The translations under genes and the position numbers were made by a program. A stretch of 64,000 nt of DNA. Origin: Peptococcaceae bacterium. GTDB lineage: Bacteria; Bacillota; Desulfotomaculia; Desulfotomaculales; JACDOK01. The notes beneath the pieces were generated by a model. That model worked only from the letters and a program-made list of their open reading frames with translations, was not told the DNA's origin and did not search any database. Positions 7,531-15,165 of this stretch are shown here, piece by piece. The first letter of the stretch is position 1; every line of letters begins with the position of its first letter. The stretch is taken from NCBI GenBank assembly GCA_017656185.1, contig JACDOK010000004.1:48756-112755 (forward strand), read 5' to 3'.

Positions 7531-7550
7531 ATTGTATACATGTATACAAT
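7531..7550. promoter_or_regulatory. 20-bp perfect palindrome, GntR-type operator candidate
   Basis: ATTGTATACATGTATACAAT equals its own reverse complement. TGTATACA-type words are typical operators of GntR-family repressors. No regulator gene is adjacent. A related site (TGTATACCGTATACA) lies at 61150. Confidence 0.6.
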
Positions 7551-7601
7551 ATTACAAGAAACGCTATCATACGCCTCTCTTCAACATATATTATCTATGG
7601 T

Positions 7602-7634
7602 ATTCCCCGGGGATACAACCCGGGGAATATTTTT
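7602..7634 (+). terminator. Intrinsic terminator of the coat-protein operon
   Basis: ATTCCCCGGG (7602-7611) pairs with CCCGGGGAAT (7619-7628), followed by ATTTTTA. Confidence 0.88.
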
Positions 7635-7738
7635 ATCAGCCAGCGGTGTATTGCCCACTACCCGCCGGGCCAAGATAAAACCAAGCAGTTAACCCTGAAA
7701 CACTCCCCCAACATATAGCAGTTAAGGAGGCACTAAAA

Positions 7739-7870
7739 ATGTATAATAAACTCAATGAAGTACCTCTGGCCCGGTTAGACAATAAAGAGATTGAAAAGCT
7801 AAAAGAAACGGAACGGGAACTAGGCGACAAGTATTACCTCATTGCTTTTCAAAAGCGTAAAGAGATATAG
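7739..7870 (+). CDS. Small hydrophilic protein, 43 residues
   Basis: ATG 7739 to TAG 7868, with AAGGAGG seven bases upstream. The product is MYNKLNEVPLARLDNKEIEK followed by a charged helix and LGDKYYLIAFQKRKEI. The ribosome site is among the best in the region and the frame is amphipathic and balanced, so I take it as a real small protein of unknown role. A hairpin follows at 7884. Confidence 0.65.
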   Translation: MYNKLNEVPLARLDNKEIEKLKETERELGDKYYLIAFQKRKEI

Positions 7871-7883
7871 ACAAATATTTAAG

Positions 7884-7918
7884 GTGTTTAAGGGCACTGA
7901 GCAGTGCGCCTTAAACAC
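7884..7918. terminator. Long hairpin between converging genes
   Basis: GTGTTTAAGG/GCAC pairs with GTGC/CCTTAAACAC across a short loop, between the stops at 7870 and 7922. There is no T-run; it probably protects or ends both transcripts. Confidence 0.55.
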
Positions 7919-7921
7919 AAG

Positions 7922-8539
7922 TTACAGCAACCCTTCTATTATTCCCTTTAAATAGAGCATCAATGCCCCAAAGACAAACGCGAGTAATACCACTCCCTGA
8001 ATAAGCAGGATTAACAAGGCTATGCGGCGTTGGGAAGGCGTCATCGGCAGCCATATCTTGTTCATTACCCACCGCATCATCCTGTGATAAAACGTATTTT
8101 TCTCGTACAACCGCAGGTACTGGGCGATACTTCTAATCCATAAGAGATGGTCGCGGGAAAGACGGTCAATATACCCCGACGTCACACCGCCGGGCAAATG
8201 GTAAATTTCTTTCACCATAAGGCGTGAACCTCGACCTCGCGGCCGCACCTCAAAAATTACGCGTCTTTCTTCCTTCTCAAAAGCCCAGGCAATCCTATGT
8301 CTTTCCTCGTACTCTTCAATGGTGATTTCATCACTGGCATCCTGCTCCGTAACATCATCTACCAAATCCAACTTGTACCTGCTGCCCTCGGAAAGAGGCC
8401 CTTCCGTCAATTTTTCCACTGCCTTTACCTCGAAAAAGGGTGTCAAATCCATCATCAGCTTGACGTCTTTAAGAAAATCAAACACCTGCTCCGGCGGCAG
8501 GTTAAGATCGGCACCCCTTTCGAATTCCTGGATATCCAT
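7922..8539 (-). CDS. SRPBCC-fold protein with C-terminal membrane helix
   Basis: 205 residues from ATG 8539 (MDIQEFERGADLNLPPEQVFDFL), with GGGGGG ten bases upstream; a GTG at 8560 overlapping the previous stop is an alternative. Residues 1-150 fit the START/polyketide-cyclase (SRPBCC) fold that binds hydrophobic ligands: PPEQVFDFLKDV, a central beta-rich part and a long C-terminal helix. The tail (IALLILLIQGVVLLAFVFGALMLYL) contains one or two membrane helices. It lies directly after the UspA gene and is probably cotranscribed. The ligand is unknown. Confidence 0.75.
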   Translation of the reverse strand: MDIQEFERGADLNLPPEQVFDFLKDVKLMMDLTPFFEVKAVEKLTEGPLSEGSRYKLDLVDDVTEQDASDEITIEEYEERHRIAWAFEKEERRVIFEVRPRGRGSRLMVKEIYHLPGGVTSGYIDRLSRDHLLWIRSIAQYLRLYEKNTFYHRMMRWVMNKIWLPMTPSQRRIALLILLIQGVVLLAFVFGALMLYLKGIIEGLL

Positions 8540-8556
8540 AAGTCGAACGCCCCCCG

Positions 8557-9018
8557 TCACTGCTGTTTTACAATCAATAAAGCTGTTTTCAGTACCTTTT
8601 CCAACTTGTTGGGTAAATTCTCTGACTTTAATCTTTCCAATCCACGCAAATACTTGCCGCCGACCACGACCAGATCATAATTGTTTTCCTCTGTCTCCTT
8701 TACAATTTCATCCAAAGGGTTGCCGTGCCGGGATTTGATCGCATGGGCTATTCCCTGAACAGCGGCGGTCTGGCTGAATTCTGCTAACGTTTTGCCTGCC
8801 AAATCACGCAAAAGATTATCAACATATGCTACGTATTCCCGTCGTCCTGCTGCATAAATCTCATGATGAAACTGTTTTAAATAAGGATTTTCAACATGCA
8901 AGGCCGTTAAATGTGCCCCGGTGGCCTTGGCCAGCGCCAGAGCATATTCTTGTGCTCTTTGAGAATGCTGCTCTCCGTCGAGACATACCAAAATTTTTTT
9001 CAGCAAGTTCAGTATCAT
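8557..9018 (-). CDS. Universal stress protein (UspA family)
   Basis: 153 residues from ATG 9018, with GGAGAAGGG immediately upstream. The frame is open further back, but that region overlaps the transporter and reads as non-coding. MILNLLKKILVCLDGEQHSQRAQEYALALAKA is the Usp N-terminus. VVVGGKYLRGLERLKSENLPNKLEKVL lies where the nucleotide-binding G-2x-G-9x-G(S/T) motif belongs but is degenerate, so ATP binding is doubtful. It follows a YeiH-type transporter, separated by a terminator. Confidence 0.87.
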   Translation of the reverse strand: MILNLLKKILVCLDGEQHSQRAQEYALALAKATGAHLTALHVENPYLKQFHHEIYAAGRREYVAYVDNLLRDLAGKTLAEFSQTAAVQGIAHAIKSRHGNPLDEIVKETEENNYDLVVVGGKYLRGLERLKSENLPNKLEKVLKTALLIVKQQ

Positions 9019-9051
9019 CCCTTCTCCTTCAAATGCACCTAACCGAAACAA

Positions 9052-9081
9052 GACGAAAACAGGGGAGGTTACCCTCCCCTG
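9052..9081 (-). terminator. Terminator after the YeiH-type transporter
   Basis: On the minus strand CAGGGGAGG pairs with CCTCCCCTG around GTAA, followed by TTTTCGTCTTG. It separates the transporter from the UspA gene. Confidence 0.75.
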
Positions 9082-9110
9082 CCACATCAGTATATACTGT
9101 TCTCTCTTAA

Positions 9111-10283
9111 TTATCCACCAACAACGGTGAGCAATTCGGCACCAACAAGGTACACGGCAATCAGACCGAGTACAGCCTTCGTCAAGGCAGCTCCGAAACC
9201 AATTACAAAGGCCTTGCCGCCCGCCTTCTTCAGGTCCTCGATAGAAATCATAAGACCGATACCGGCAAAACCGACGGCAAAGAACCACTTGTAAACGCTG
9301 TTCATAGCCCAAAACACAGATCCTTCAACCTTAGGACCACCAAACAGGCTGATATTAGCGCTATTCAAGGCTACCAGGAGGAAGAACCCAATGATAAAAA
9401 CAGGGAACTTGTCCTTGAAAAGCTGCCATTTGTCAACATTGCCCGACACATTTTCAGCCGCGGCAGCAACCTGCTCCTTAGCCCGGCCGTACACGTTGGC
9501 AGCTTGGTCCCGAATAACGTAGTACCACAGGGCAAACAGCACGATTACCGGAATAAACATAATACGCGCGGCATTAATAAGTACCGCCGTATCACGGGCA
9601 CCGGTACCGTACCATTCAGCACAGGCAATAAGCTGGGCCGTGTTAAGAATAGCAATAGCAACCCACGCACCAAACTGGGACTCTGCGAGACCAAGAGCCT
9701 TACCGATATACGGAAAGATGAACAGCATCAACGTACCGAACAGCAGAATGGTTCCGATAGCATACGCCAGGTCACGCGGTTTGGCTCGCACCACGGGAGC
9801 GGTCGCAATAATGGCCGACACACCGCAGATACCGGTTCCGGCCGCCATAATTCCGCCCAGACCATCAGGAGCGCCCCACTTGCGGGACAGAATCATTACA
9901 GCGGCAGCCGTACCAAAGATAAAGATCGTGGTCAGCAATAGACCAACGCCACCAACCTTCACGACGTCCGACCAGACATAGTGGACACCGAGGATAATAA
10001 TACCCGGCTTAATGATCGGGCGGGCTGTCATTATCCCGCGAATCCAAGACTTCGGAACACCAATCGTATTTCTAATTAAGATACCACCAAGAAGCAGAAG
10101 CGCCACATACTTAAACTGAGCACTGTTATACAAAAAATCTGCCCAGGCTACGCCGTCTTTGGCCAATCCCTTAAGGGTATGATCGATATTCATAACCAAC
10201 CAAGCAAAGATGATGCACACTATCAGACCCGGAATAGCGTCGCGCCAGTCCGGAGAAATCAGGCTTTTAACTTTTTCGCCCAC
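9111..10283 (-). CDS. YeiH-type (UPF0324) putative sulfate exporter family transporter
   Basis: About 390 residues from GTG 10283, with GGAGGGGA five bases upstream; a TTG further back overlaps that site. About ten membrane helices. The family hallmark GTGICGVSAIIATAPVVRAK lies mid-protein, and the last helices contain FAVGFAGIGLMISIEDL. An unusual soluble Ala/Glu-rich loop (about residues 265-300) separates two membrane halves. The family is linked to export of sulfate or sulfite by weak evidence, so the substrate is open. A 58-residue membrane protein gene lies upstream in the same operon, an arrangement repeated at 59-61 kb. Confidence 0.85.
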   Translation of the reverse strand: MGEKVKSLISPDWRDAIPGLIVCIIFAWLVMNIDHTLKGLAKDGVAWADFLYNSAQFKYVALLLLGGILIRNTIGVPKSWIRGIMTARPIIKPGIIILGVHYVWSDVVKVGGVGLLLTTIFIFGTAAAVMILSRKWGAPDGLGGIMAAGTGICGVSAIIATAPVVRAKPRDLAYAIGTILLFGTLMLFIFPYIGKALGLAESQFGAWVAIAILNTAQLIACAEWYGTGARDTAVLINAARIMFIPVIVLFALWYYVIRDQAANVYGRAKEQVAAAAENVSGNVDKWQLFKDKFPVFIIGFFLLVALNSANISLFGGPKVEGSVFWAMNSVYKWFFAVGFAGIGLMISIEDLKKAGGKAFVIGFGAALTKAVLGLIAVYLVGAELLTVVGG

Positions 10284-10319
10284 TTTGCTCCCCTCCAACA
10301 AATTAACTATTTAGCAATA

Positions 10320-10496
10320 TTACCAGTACAAGGTATGTTTAAAGAACTCGTGCACCTGCTCAGGCATAATCATGCATACCAGGAACACAATAAATGCAAT
10401 AATAAGAGCCCAAATATCCTCTACTCTTTCTGCGGAAAAGGTTTCTTCAGCCTTGGCATCGAGATTGATATCCGGGTTTCTCTTTTCCTCTCCCAT
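10320..10496 (-). CDS. Small single-helix membrane protein upstream of the YeiH-type transporter
   Basis: 58 residues from ATG 10496, behind AGGGGGG. An acidic N-terminal half (MGEEKRNPDINLDAKAEETF) leads into one membrane helix (IWALIIAFIVFLVCMIM) and a short tail (PEQVHEFFKHTLYW). It ends 36 bases before the transporter start and must share its transcript. The 61-residue protein at 60896 has the same design beside the paralogous transporter. It may be an accessory subunit (inference from context). Confidence 0.75.
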   Translation of the reverse strand: MGEEKRNPDINLDAKAEETFSAERVEDIWALIIAFIVFLVCMIMPEQVHEFFKHTLYW

Positions 10497-10844
10497 AGCA
10501 TTTACCCCCCTTTCTATTAAAATTCAAAAGTGAAAAACAACACAAGCAGCGGCATACTAATGGGCAGCGTATAAAAAACCTGCGCCAACAAGAAACACTG
10601 CCAACACAAAAATCAAGGCATCATATGTCTATCCGGGCATTTCTGATTACTTGAACATCATAATACTAAGCAACTAATAATGATGTCGCTTGGGCGACAA
10701 TTTGCCCGTCAACCTAACGACACTGGTGCGTACCTTTTTGTCGCTATACTCTCTGAGGGATTTAAAAAGTTCTTAAGGGGTCTTAACCTTTAGCCCGAAA
10801 TGTCATACAATAAGAATATCCTTTTAGGGTATGGGGTGGTCCCA
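10497..10844. other. Divergent intergenic region with a CooA-like box
   Basis: The region holds the upstream DNA of the transporter operon (minus) and the phosphoesterase (plus). It contains the TGTCG/CGACA half-sites described separately, with no other supported element. Confidence 0.55.
10684..10699. promoter_or_regulatory. Candidate CooA/CRP-type binding site
   Basis: TGTCGCTTGGGCGACA matches the CooA pattern TGTCG-N6-CGACA exactly. Further half-sites CGACA (10718-10722) and TGTCG (10739-10743) follow in the opposite arrangement. It lies about 190 bases upstream of the small membrane protein and 145 upstream of the phosphoesterase. Chance occurrence of such a match in a window this size is only a few percent. 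Confidence 0.45.
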
Positions 10845-11468
10845 ATGACCTTTGCTGAAAACGTCAAATGTCTGATTTCTCAGGTTATTGGACAGTTTTA
10901 TATTCCCCATCATTTGGTGCGGTCACAAGAAACTAAATTGTTACATATTAGTGATACGCCTACTACGTTATACCCCGCCCTGTCCAACTTATGGGCGGTT
11001 CTACAGCCGGAAATCATTGTCCATACCGGTGATTTGGCTGACGATATCAAGCTTGAACTTAACGATGATGAACTAGTTAATTACCGGCGTGCCGTTGTTC
11101 CCTTCCTGTCTTCTTTAGAATCATCCGGGGCCCGTACCATATATATTGTGCCGGGGAATCATGATAACGAAAGAATTATCCGCAGCCATGCTTCCCGTGC
11201 CCAAATAGTTTCCGAAGGCAGTACTATTCAGGTTGGCCAATATCTATTGGGGTTGGCCCACCGTTTTAAGCGCCTGCCCGCAGGAACTTCTTACAATTTA
11301 TACGGTCATAATTTCAGGACAACGCGCTCCGATAACGGGACAATATATCTTAACGGTATTCACCGTATTCATGTTTTGCTGATTGAATCAGGTAAAGTTT
11401 TTGCGTTGCCTTACCCTTGGGCCACCAATACCGATCGGAAGATGGTCGCGGGCATTAGGAGCATATAG
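10845..11468 (+). CDS. Calcineurin-like metallophosphoesterase
   Basis: About 207 residues from ATG 10845, with GGGGTGGT upstream; an in-frame ATG at 10800 is possible but has no ribosome site. The metal-binding series is present: LLHISDTP (first Asp, but the usual D-x-H is D-x-P here), VHTGDLAD, VPGNHDNE, and later GLAHRF and YGHN. The replaced histidine in motif I is odd and could change metal binding. It begins a run of same-strand genes leading to an M23 peptidase and a bactofilin. Confidence 0.75.
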   Translation: MTFAENVKCLISQVIGQFYIPHHLVRSQETKLLHISDTPTTLYPALSNLWAVLQPEIIVHTGDLADDIKLELNDDELVNYRRAVVPFLSSLESSGARTIYIVPGNHDNERIIRSHASRAQIVSEGSTIQVGQYLLGLAHRFKRLPAGTSYNLYGHNFRTTRSDNGTIYLNGIHRIHVLLIESGKVFALPYPWATNTDRKMVAGIRSI

Positions 11469-11493
11469 TCGTTAACAGGGAGGCTGGGAATAT

Positions 11494-12486
11494 ATGCTTT
11501 TTGTACGTACCGGACCACGGTTTTTGTTTCTTCAATCACCCAGCCCACCACAGTTAGAAGAAGTATTAGTCCAAAAACTCGGCGGGAAAACGCTTGACTT
11601 AGGCGGGGCCTTAAAAGAATCCAGCGACGCAGACACCATCGTATTGATTACCCCCTCCGGTGGTCCTGTAGCCGATATTGACAGTGTGCAGCAAATCGTC
11701 CTGGTACAAGCCGGGTCTTCTATAGTAATGATCCAACTCGTCAATTTGGGTTTGATAAGCCTGGTGACACAGGCCACCTTGGGTCCCGGGTTGCTTGTAC
11801 AACGTCTCCCCAGGGGCAGCTCGGCGGTTCTGGAAACCATCAAGGAAGAATACGGGGCTACAGCCTTGCCCCTGATCAAGGCCATCGGTACAGGAAAAGC
11901 TGATGATACCGTAATCACTTTCACAGATAAGCCCCTCCATAAAGCAATTAAGGTCGAAGATATTTTTGACATTACCCTCCTGGTACACCGCCCCATTCCC
12001 AAACTCTTTCGCGAATTGAGCCGCGAAGCCATTCGTTATATTACCAAGGGATTGGACGATAACCAGTGGTATGAGGTACGTATTAACATTTATGATACTG
12101 ATGAAGAATATAAAACCCACTACCGGCGCCTGGTTACAGTGCTGGAGGATCTAGAGGCAGGGCTGATTCTTGGTGAAGCCTGGACAAGGGACCACGCTCT
12201 GGCCCTTTTTTCGGTTGTGGCCTACCAGATCAGATTGTTTACGATGCTGCACCCCCTTGAACTCAAACGCATCCTCCTGGGGCTTGAATATACCGACAGT
12301 GGATCCCGCTGCGCCGATATCGACCTGTATTACCGCCGTAAAAAAGTCGAATGGGCCGAAGCCAAACAATCTCCCAGTACCCGAGCCAGCTTAGGCGTGC
12401 AATATCGCAAAGAACTTCTGGCCCGCCTCCATCCCCATGCACGCGAGAAAGTACTTCAACTGGAGCAAAGTATCGGCTTAAAGTAA
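11494..12486 (+). CDS. Unrecognised protein, 330 residues
   Basis: ATG 11494, behind AGGGAGG. The N-terminal 130 residues alternate hydrophobic beta strands (TIVLITPSGGPVAD, QIVLVQAGSSIVMIQL). Residues 170-330 are helical with many charges (KTHYRRLVTVLEDLEAG, YYRRKKVEWAEAKQSPST). There is no signal peptide and no clear membrane helix. It starts 25 bases after the phosphoesterase stop, and M23 peptidase and bactofilin genes follow, suggesting an envelope or cell-shape context. I do not recognise the family. Confidence 0.7.
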   Translation: MLFVRTGPRFLFLQSPSPPQLEEVLVQKLGGKTLDLGGALKESSDADTIVLITPSGGPVADIDSVQQIVLVQAGSSIVMIQLVNLGLISLVTQATLGPGLLVQRLPRGSSAVLETIKEEYGATALPLIKAIGTGKADDTVITFTDKPLHKAIKVEDIFDITLLVHRPIPKLFRELSREAIRYITKGLDDNQWYEVRINIYDTDEEYKTHYRRLVTVLEDLEAGLILGEAWTRDHALALFSVVAYQIRLFTMLHPLELKRILLGLEYTDSGSRCADIDLYYRRKKVEWAEAKQSPSTRASLGVQYRKELLARLHPHAREKVLQLEQSIGLK

Positions 12487-12569
12487 TAAAGCTAAGGCAC
12501 GGAAAATCCAGCAGGATATGGCGCAAGGGTGTCGAACAAAAACTTTATTAGTATCCCGAGGTGCTCCAC

Positions 12570-13481
12570 GTGGCTAAACCCAAGAAAAAACGCAGCAAGA
12601 AACTCACTCTGGTCATTATTCCCGAAGCCGGCCGGCAAATTAAACAGCTGGCCATATCAGTGCGCTTACTGTGGTGCGCCGGAACTGCTTTCCTGGGATT
12701 ACTGGCCTTAACGATTTTCCTTGCCTGGCACAGCCAGCATTTATCCACTCGCGTTAATGAACTGCAAGAACTTGAAGTTATCAACCGGAAACAGGCGCAG
12801 GAAATTGCCCAGCTGAAGGACAAGGCCCGTTCGATAGAGCAGCAAATATCAGAATTAGAGCAACTGGAAGTAAAAGTACGTTCCCTTGTGGGACTGCCTC
12901 AGCGGGAACGCTCCCATACCCAGCAGGTTTCCCGTGGTAGTCGTCCTCATCTATCTCCCACCGAGCAAGACGGGCTGCGTATTTTGGCGGAAACCAACTC
13001 GGATTTCAACATCCTTGATCAAGCCGTGCAAAATAAACAAGCAGAGATGATTGAACTGCATCAAGACGTATCGGAACGTCTTCGTTATCTGGCTCATCTA
13101 CCCAGCCAATGGCCCGTAAGCGGTCATATCACTTCGCCTTTTGGGAGCAGGCGTTCTCCTTTCGGGCGGGGTTATGAATTCCATGACGGACTTGACATTG
13201 CTGCAAATTACGGTCAAACGATTTATGCTGCCGGAGACGGCGTAGTAACCTTTGCAGGTTATCTCGCCGGGTACGGTCTTACCGTTTCTATAGACCATGG
13301 TTACGGGCTGGTCTCACGCTACTGCCATACCTCGCGTGTTTTGGTTCGCCGAGGAGGGCAAGTAAAGAGAGGGGAGCCGGTGGCCCGGGTAGGTAGTTCC
13401 GGACGAAGTACCGGCCCACACCTCCATTTTATGGTTCTAAAAAACGGAACGCCGGTAAACCCGTTAACATACTTAAAGTAA
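12570..13481 (+). CDS. M23 family metallopeptidase, membrane-anchored
   Basis: 303 residues from GTG 12570, behind GAGGTG. A basic N-terminus (AKPKKKRSKKLT) precedes one membrane helix (about residues 37-55), then a coiled coil (LEVINRKQAQEIAQLKDKA), then a C-terminal LytM/M23 domain with HDGLDIA (zinc His and Asp), GYGLVSRYCH and HLHF. It should cleave peptidoglycan cross-bridges or stem peptides outside the membrane. The bactofilin gene follows by 31 bases, a pairing known from other bacteria in which bactofilins position M23 enzymes. Confidence 0.9.
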   Translation: MAKPKKKRSKKLTLVIIPEAGRQIKQLAISVRLLWCAGTAFLGLLALTIFLAWHSQHLSTRVNELQELEVINRKQAQEIAQLKDKARSIEQQISELEQLEVKVRSLVGLPQRERSHTQQVSRGSRPHLSPTEQDGLRILAETNSDFNILDQAVQNKQAEMIELHQDVSERLRYLAHLPSQWPVSGHITSPFGSRRSPFGRGYEFHDGLDIAANYGQTIYAAGDGVVTFAGYLAGYGLTVSIDHGYGLVSRYCHTSRVLVRRGGQVKRGEPVARVGSSGRSTGPHLHFMVLKNGTPVNPLTYLK

Positions 13482-13512
13482 GATTAGCGCCGCTAATACA
13501 GGAGGGAATGCT

Positions 13513-13935
13513 GTGTTTAAGAAAAAAAATGAAATAGGGAACGGCGTAACCATAATCGCCAAAGGCGTAGCTTTTAAAGGTACATTGGAGGGAAAAGGTT
13601 CCTTTCGCATTGATGGAGATTTTCACGGGGAAATAAATGCCCAGGGAGATATCACCATCGGTAAAGAGGGCAAAGTAGATGCTACCGTGAGGGCCGGCAA
13701 CCTGGAAGTAGCTGGATTGCTTAAAGGCAAAGCCACCGTAAACGGCCGCCTGTATATTAGTGCCACTGGCCGCGTAGAGGCCGACGTCAAAGCAGACCGG
13801 CTTGCCGTTGAGGAAGGTGGCGTATTATTGGGTCAGTGCAATGCCTGCCCGGAAACCAAAAGTCCCACCACTCCCACTGACAGGCTGAAAGCCGTAATGT
13901 CCAGCAATAAAGAGTCAGTAAGCAGTAAGCAGTAA
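13513..13935 (+). CDS. Bactofilin (polymer-forming cytoskeletal protein)
   Basis: 140 residues from GTG 13513, behind AGGAGGG. The core (residues 14-115) is the right-handed beta-helix repeat of bactofilins: GVAFKGTLEGKGSFRIDG, GEINAQGDITIGKEGKVDATV, GLLKGKATVNGRLYISATG. Bactofilins polymerise without nucleotide and scaffold envelope enzymes, here likely the M23 peptidase encoded just upstream. The last residues (KESVSSKQ) come from a dispersed AGTAAGCAGTAAG repeat that runs through the stop codon, so the original C-terminus may have been replaced. Confidence 0.9.
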   Translation: MFKKKNEIGNGVTIIAKGVAFKGTLEGKGSFRIDGDFHGEINAQGDITIGKEGKVDATVRAGNLEVAGLLKGKATVNGRLYISATGRVEADVKADRLAVEEGGVLLGQCNACPETKSPTTPTDRLKAVMSSNKESVSSKQ

Positions 13936-13948
13936 GGAGTGAGAAGTA
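13918..13948. repeat. Second copy of the AGTAAGCAGTAAGGAG repeat
   Basis: AGTAAGCAGTAAGCAGTAAG then GAGTGAGAAGTAATT overlaps the 3' end of the bactofilin gene. It matches the repeat arms at 4853-4980. Confidence 0.65.
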
Positions 13949-14061
13949 ATTAAAGACTTCGACTTCTCTGCTTTCTTTAGCCCCGTTATCTTATTCACTA
14001 CAGGTTTCCTGGCTAAGTTACATCAGCACGGGTAATTGGGTAATTAATAATTTGGGTTTCC

Positions 14062-14083
14062 GGGAGACCACAGAGGGTCTCCC
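14062..14083. terminator. Hairpin, possible terminator
   Basis: GGGAGACC and GGTCTCCC pair exactly around a six-base loop, about 127 bases after the bactofilin stop. No T-run follows. Confidence 0.4.
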
Positions 14084-14117
14084 TACTCTCTTACTAAGTA
14101 CCTTATATAGAATGTAA

Positions 14118-14138
14118 GGGAGGGTCTGTGACCCTCCC
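14118..14138. terminator. Hairpin, possible terminator
   Basis: GGGAGGGTC-TGT-GACCCTCCC, a perfect 9-bp stem without a T-run. Terminator function is uncertain. Confidence 0.4.
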
Positions 14139-14210
14139 GCTGACCCCAAAGGAATGCCTTAATCCACCGCGCATCTCATTGTATCACTACCGTATCACTA
14201 CTGTATCACA

Positions 14211-14312
14211 GCCCAGCACTCAGCGCTAATAATACATAGATAATGGCACTAAAGTGCCGCCGGATAACTGGAATGAACATCTGCACTGTTTGTTGTTCAC
14301 TGAGTACTGGGC
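14211..14312. repeat. Dispersed inverted repeat GCCCAGCACTCAG...CTGAGTACTGGGC, copy 1
   Basis: 13-bp arms at 14211-14223 and 14300-14312 with one mismatch. Other copies lie at 26277-26379 and 56055-56100. The interior sequence is not shared. Confidence 0.7.
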
Positions 14313-14315
14313 GTA

Positions 14316-14981
14316 TCACGCCGCTTTCCTGTCGTAGTCCGCAAATACCAGAATCTTTTTGGGACAGGCTGCAATACAGGAGGCGCATTTGATGCAGTCG
14401 TTGTCCCGTACTATGCCGTCAGCCCGGTATTGATGCGGCTCCAACTGCATCGGGCATACTGCGGCGCAGCGCCCGCACTCCGCGCAGCCTTCTTGCAATG
14501 TTAACGGTCTTTTTCCTTCCGAAAGCCAGTGGGCCAACGTTCCCATCGGGCAAATATGGCACCATACCCGCGGGTGATAAATCAGGCCCAGCAGGATACC
14601 GATAACCGTAGTCACCGTCAGCACCCTTACCAGCGCCAATCCTATCTGTTCTGCATTACCCCAGTGAAAGTAAAACTGTGTACCGATCACCGAAAAGATA
14701 ATCACAATCATAAATACCCGCAGGCCGGTATGCCTGAATAGTGAGGGGATACGGGATTTGGGGCTGATCTTTCCCAGGATGACGTCGAAAAATGCCCCCC
14801 GGGGACACATCCAGTCACACCAGTGCCGTCCTCTGAAAAAGGCCACGGCTACAGCTCCAATCATGCAACCGAAAAGTAAAAACCCGAGTAACGGGTACCA
14901 CCACCCGACCACAGCTACCAACGGTAGACCAAGCCAGGTAAGGGTCTGCAGTTTTGATCTCTTTTGGGTTAGTACGTCCAT
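14316..14981 (-). CDS. NapH/YccM-like membrane ferredoxin
   Basis: 221 residues from ATG 14981, with GGAGGTG upstream. Four membrane helices carry two CxxxCP motifs of the NapH/NosR family (WCDWMCPRG, WCHICPMG). A C-terminal soluble part binds two 4Fe-4S clusters (CAECGRCAAVCP, CIKCASCIAACP). Such proteins pass electrons between the quinone pool or ferredoxin and a periplasmic or cytosolic reductase. No partner reductase is adjacent, so the electron acceptor is unknown. Confidence 0.85.
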   Translation of the reverse strand: MDVLTQKRSKLQTLTWLGLPLVAVVGWWYPLLGFLLFGCMIGAVAVAFFRGRHWCDWMCPRGAFFDVILGKISPKSRIPSLFRHTGLRVFMIVIIFSVIGTQFYFHWGNAEQIGLALVRVLTVTTVIGILLGLIYHPRVWCHICPMGTLAHWLSEGKRPLTLQEGCAECGRCAAVCPMQLEPHQYRADGIVRDNDCIKCASCIAACPKKILVFADYDRKAA

Positions 14982-15165
14982 ACGCCACCTCCAGTTGTTA
15001 TATTTAATGTATTAATATATTTATATATTACGATAATAAGTTTAATAAATCAATACTAACAATGAAATATCTAATTGAGGGTAATTGGTAATTAGTGGTA
15101 GATTAAAGTTTTCCATTTACGTGGCAAGTACGATAGTAGGCCAATCTTTAAAAAAACTTTTATCT

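Larger units (their letters stand above)
7365..7738. other. Gene-free stretch with a perfect palindrome and a terminator
   Basis: No convincing gene. It holds a 20-bp perfect palindrome (7531-7550) and the strong terminator at 7602-7634. The rest shows no structure I can support. Confidence 0.6.
13936..14315. other. Gene-free, hairpin-rich stretch between converging genes
   Basis: Contains the repeat copy at its left edge, two perfect hairpins (14062-14083 and 14118-14138) and an inverted CCCAGCACTCAG element (14211-14312) bordered by GTATCAC words. No gene supported. Confidence 0.7.

Noticed and set aside
9019..9312. A 98-residue N-terminal extension of the UspA frame
   Set aside because: It overlaps the transporter gene and terminator and is Arg/Cys-rich; the real start at 9018 has a ribosome site.
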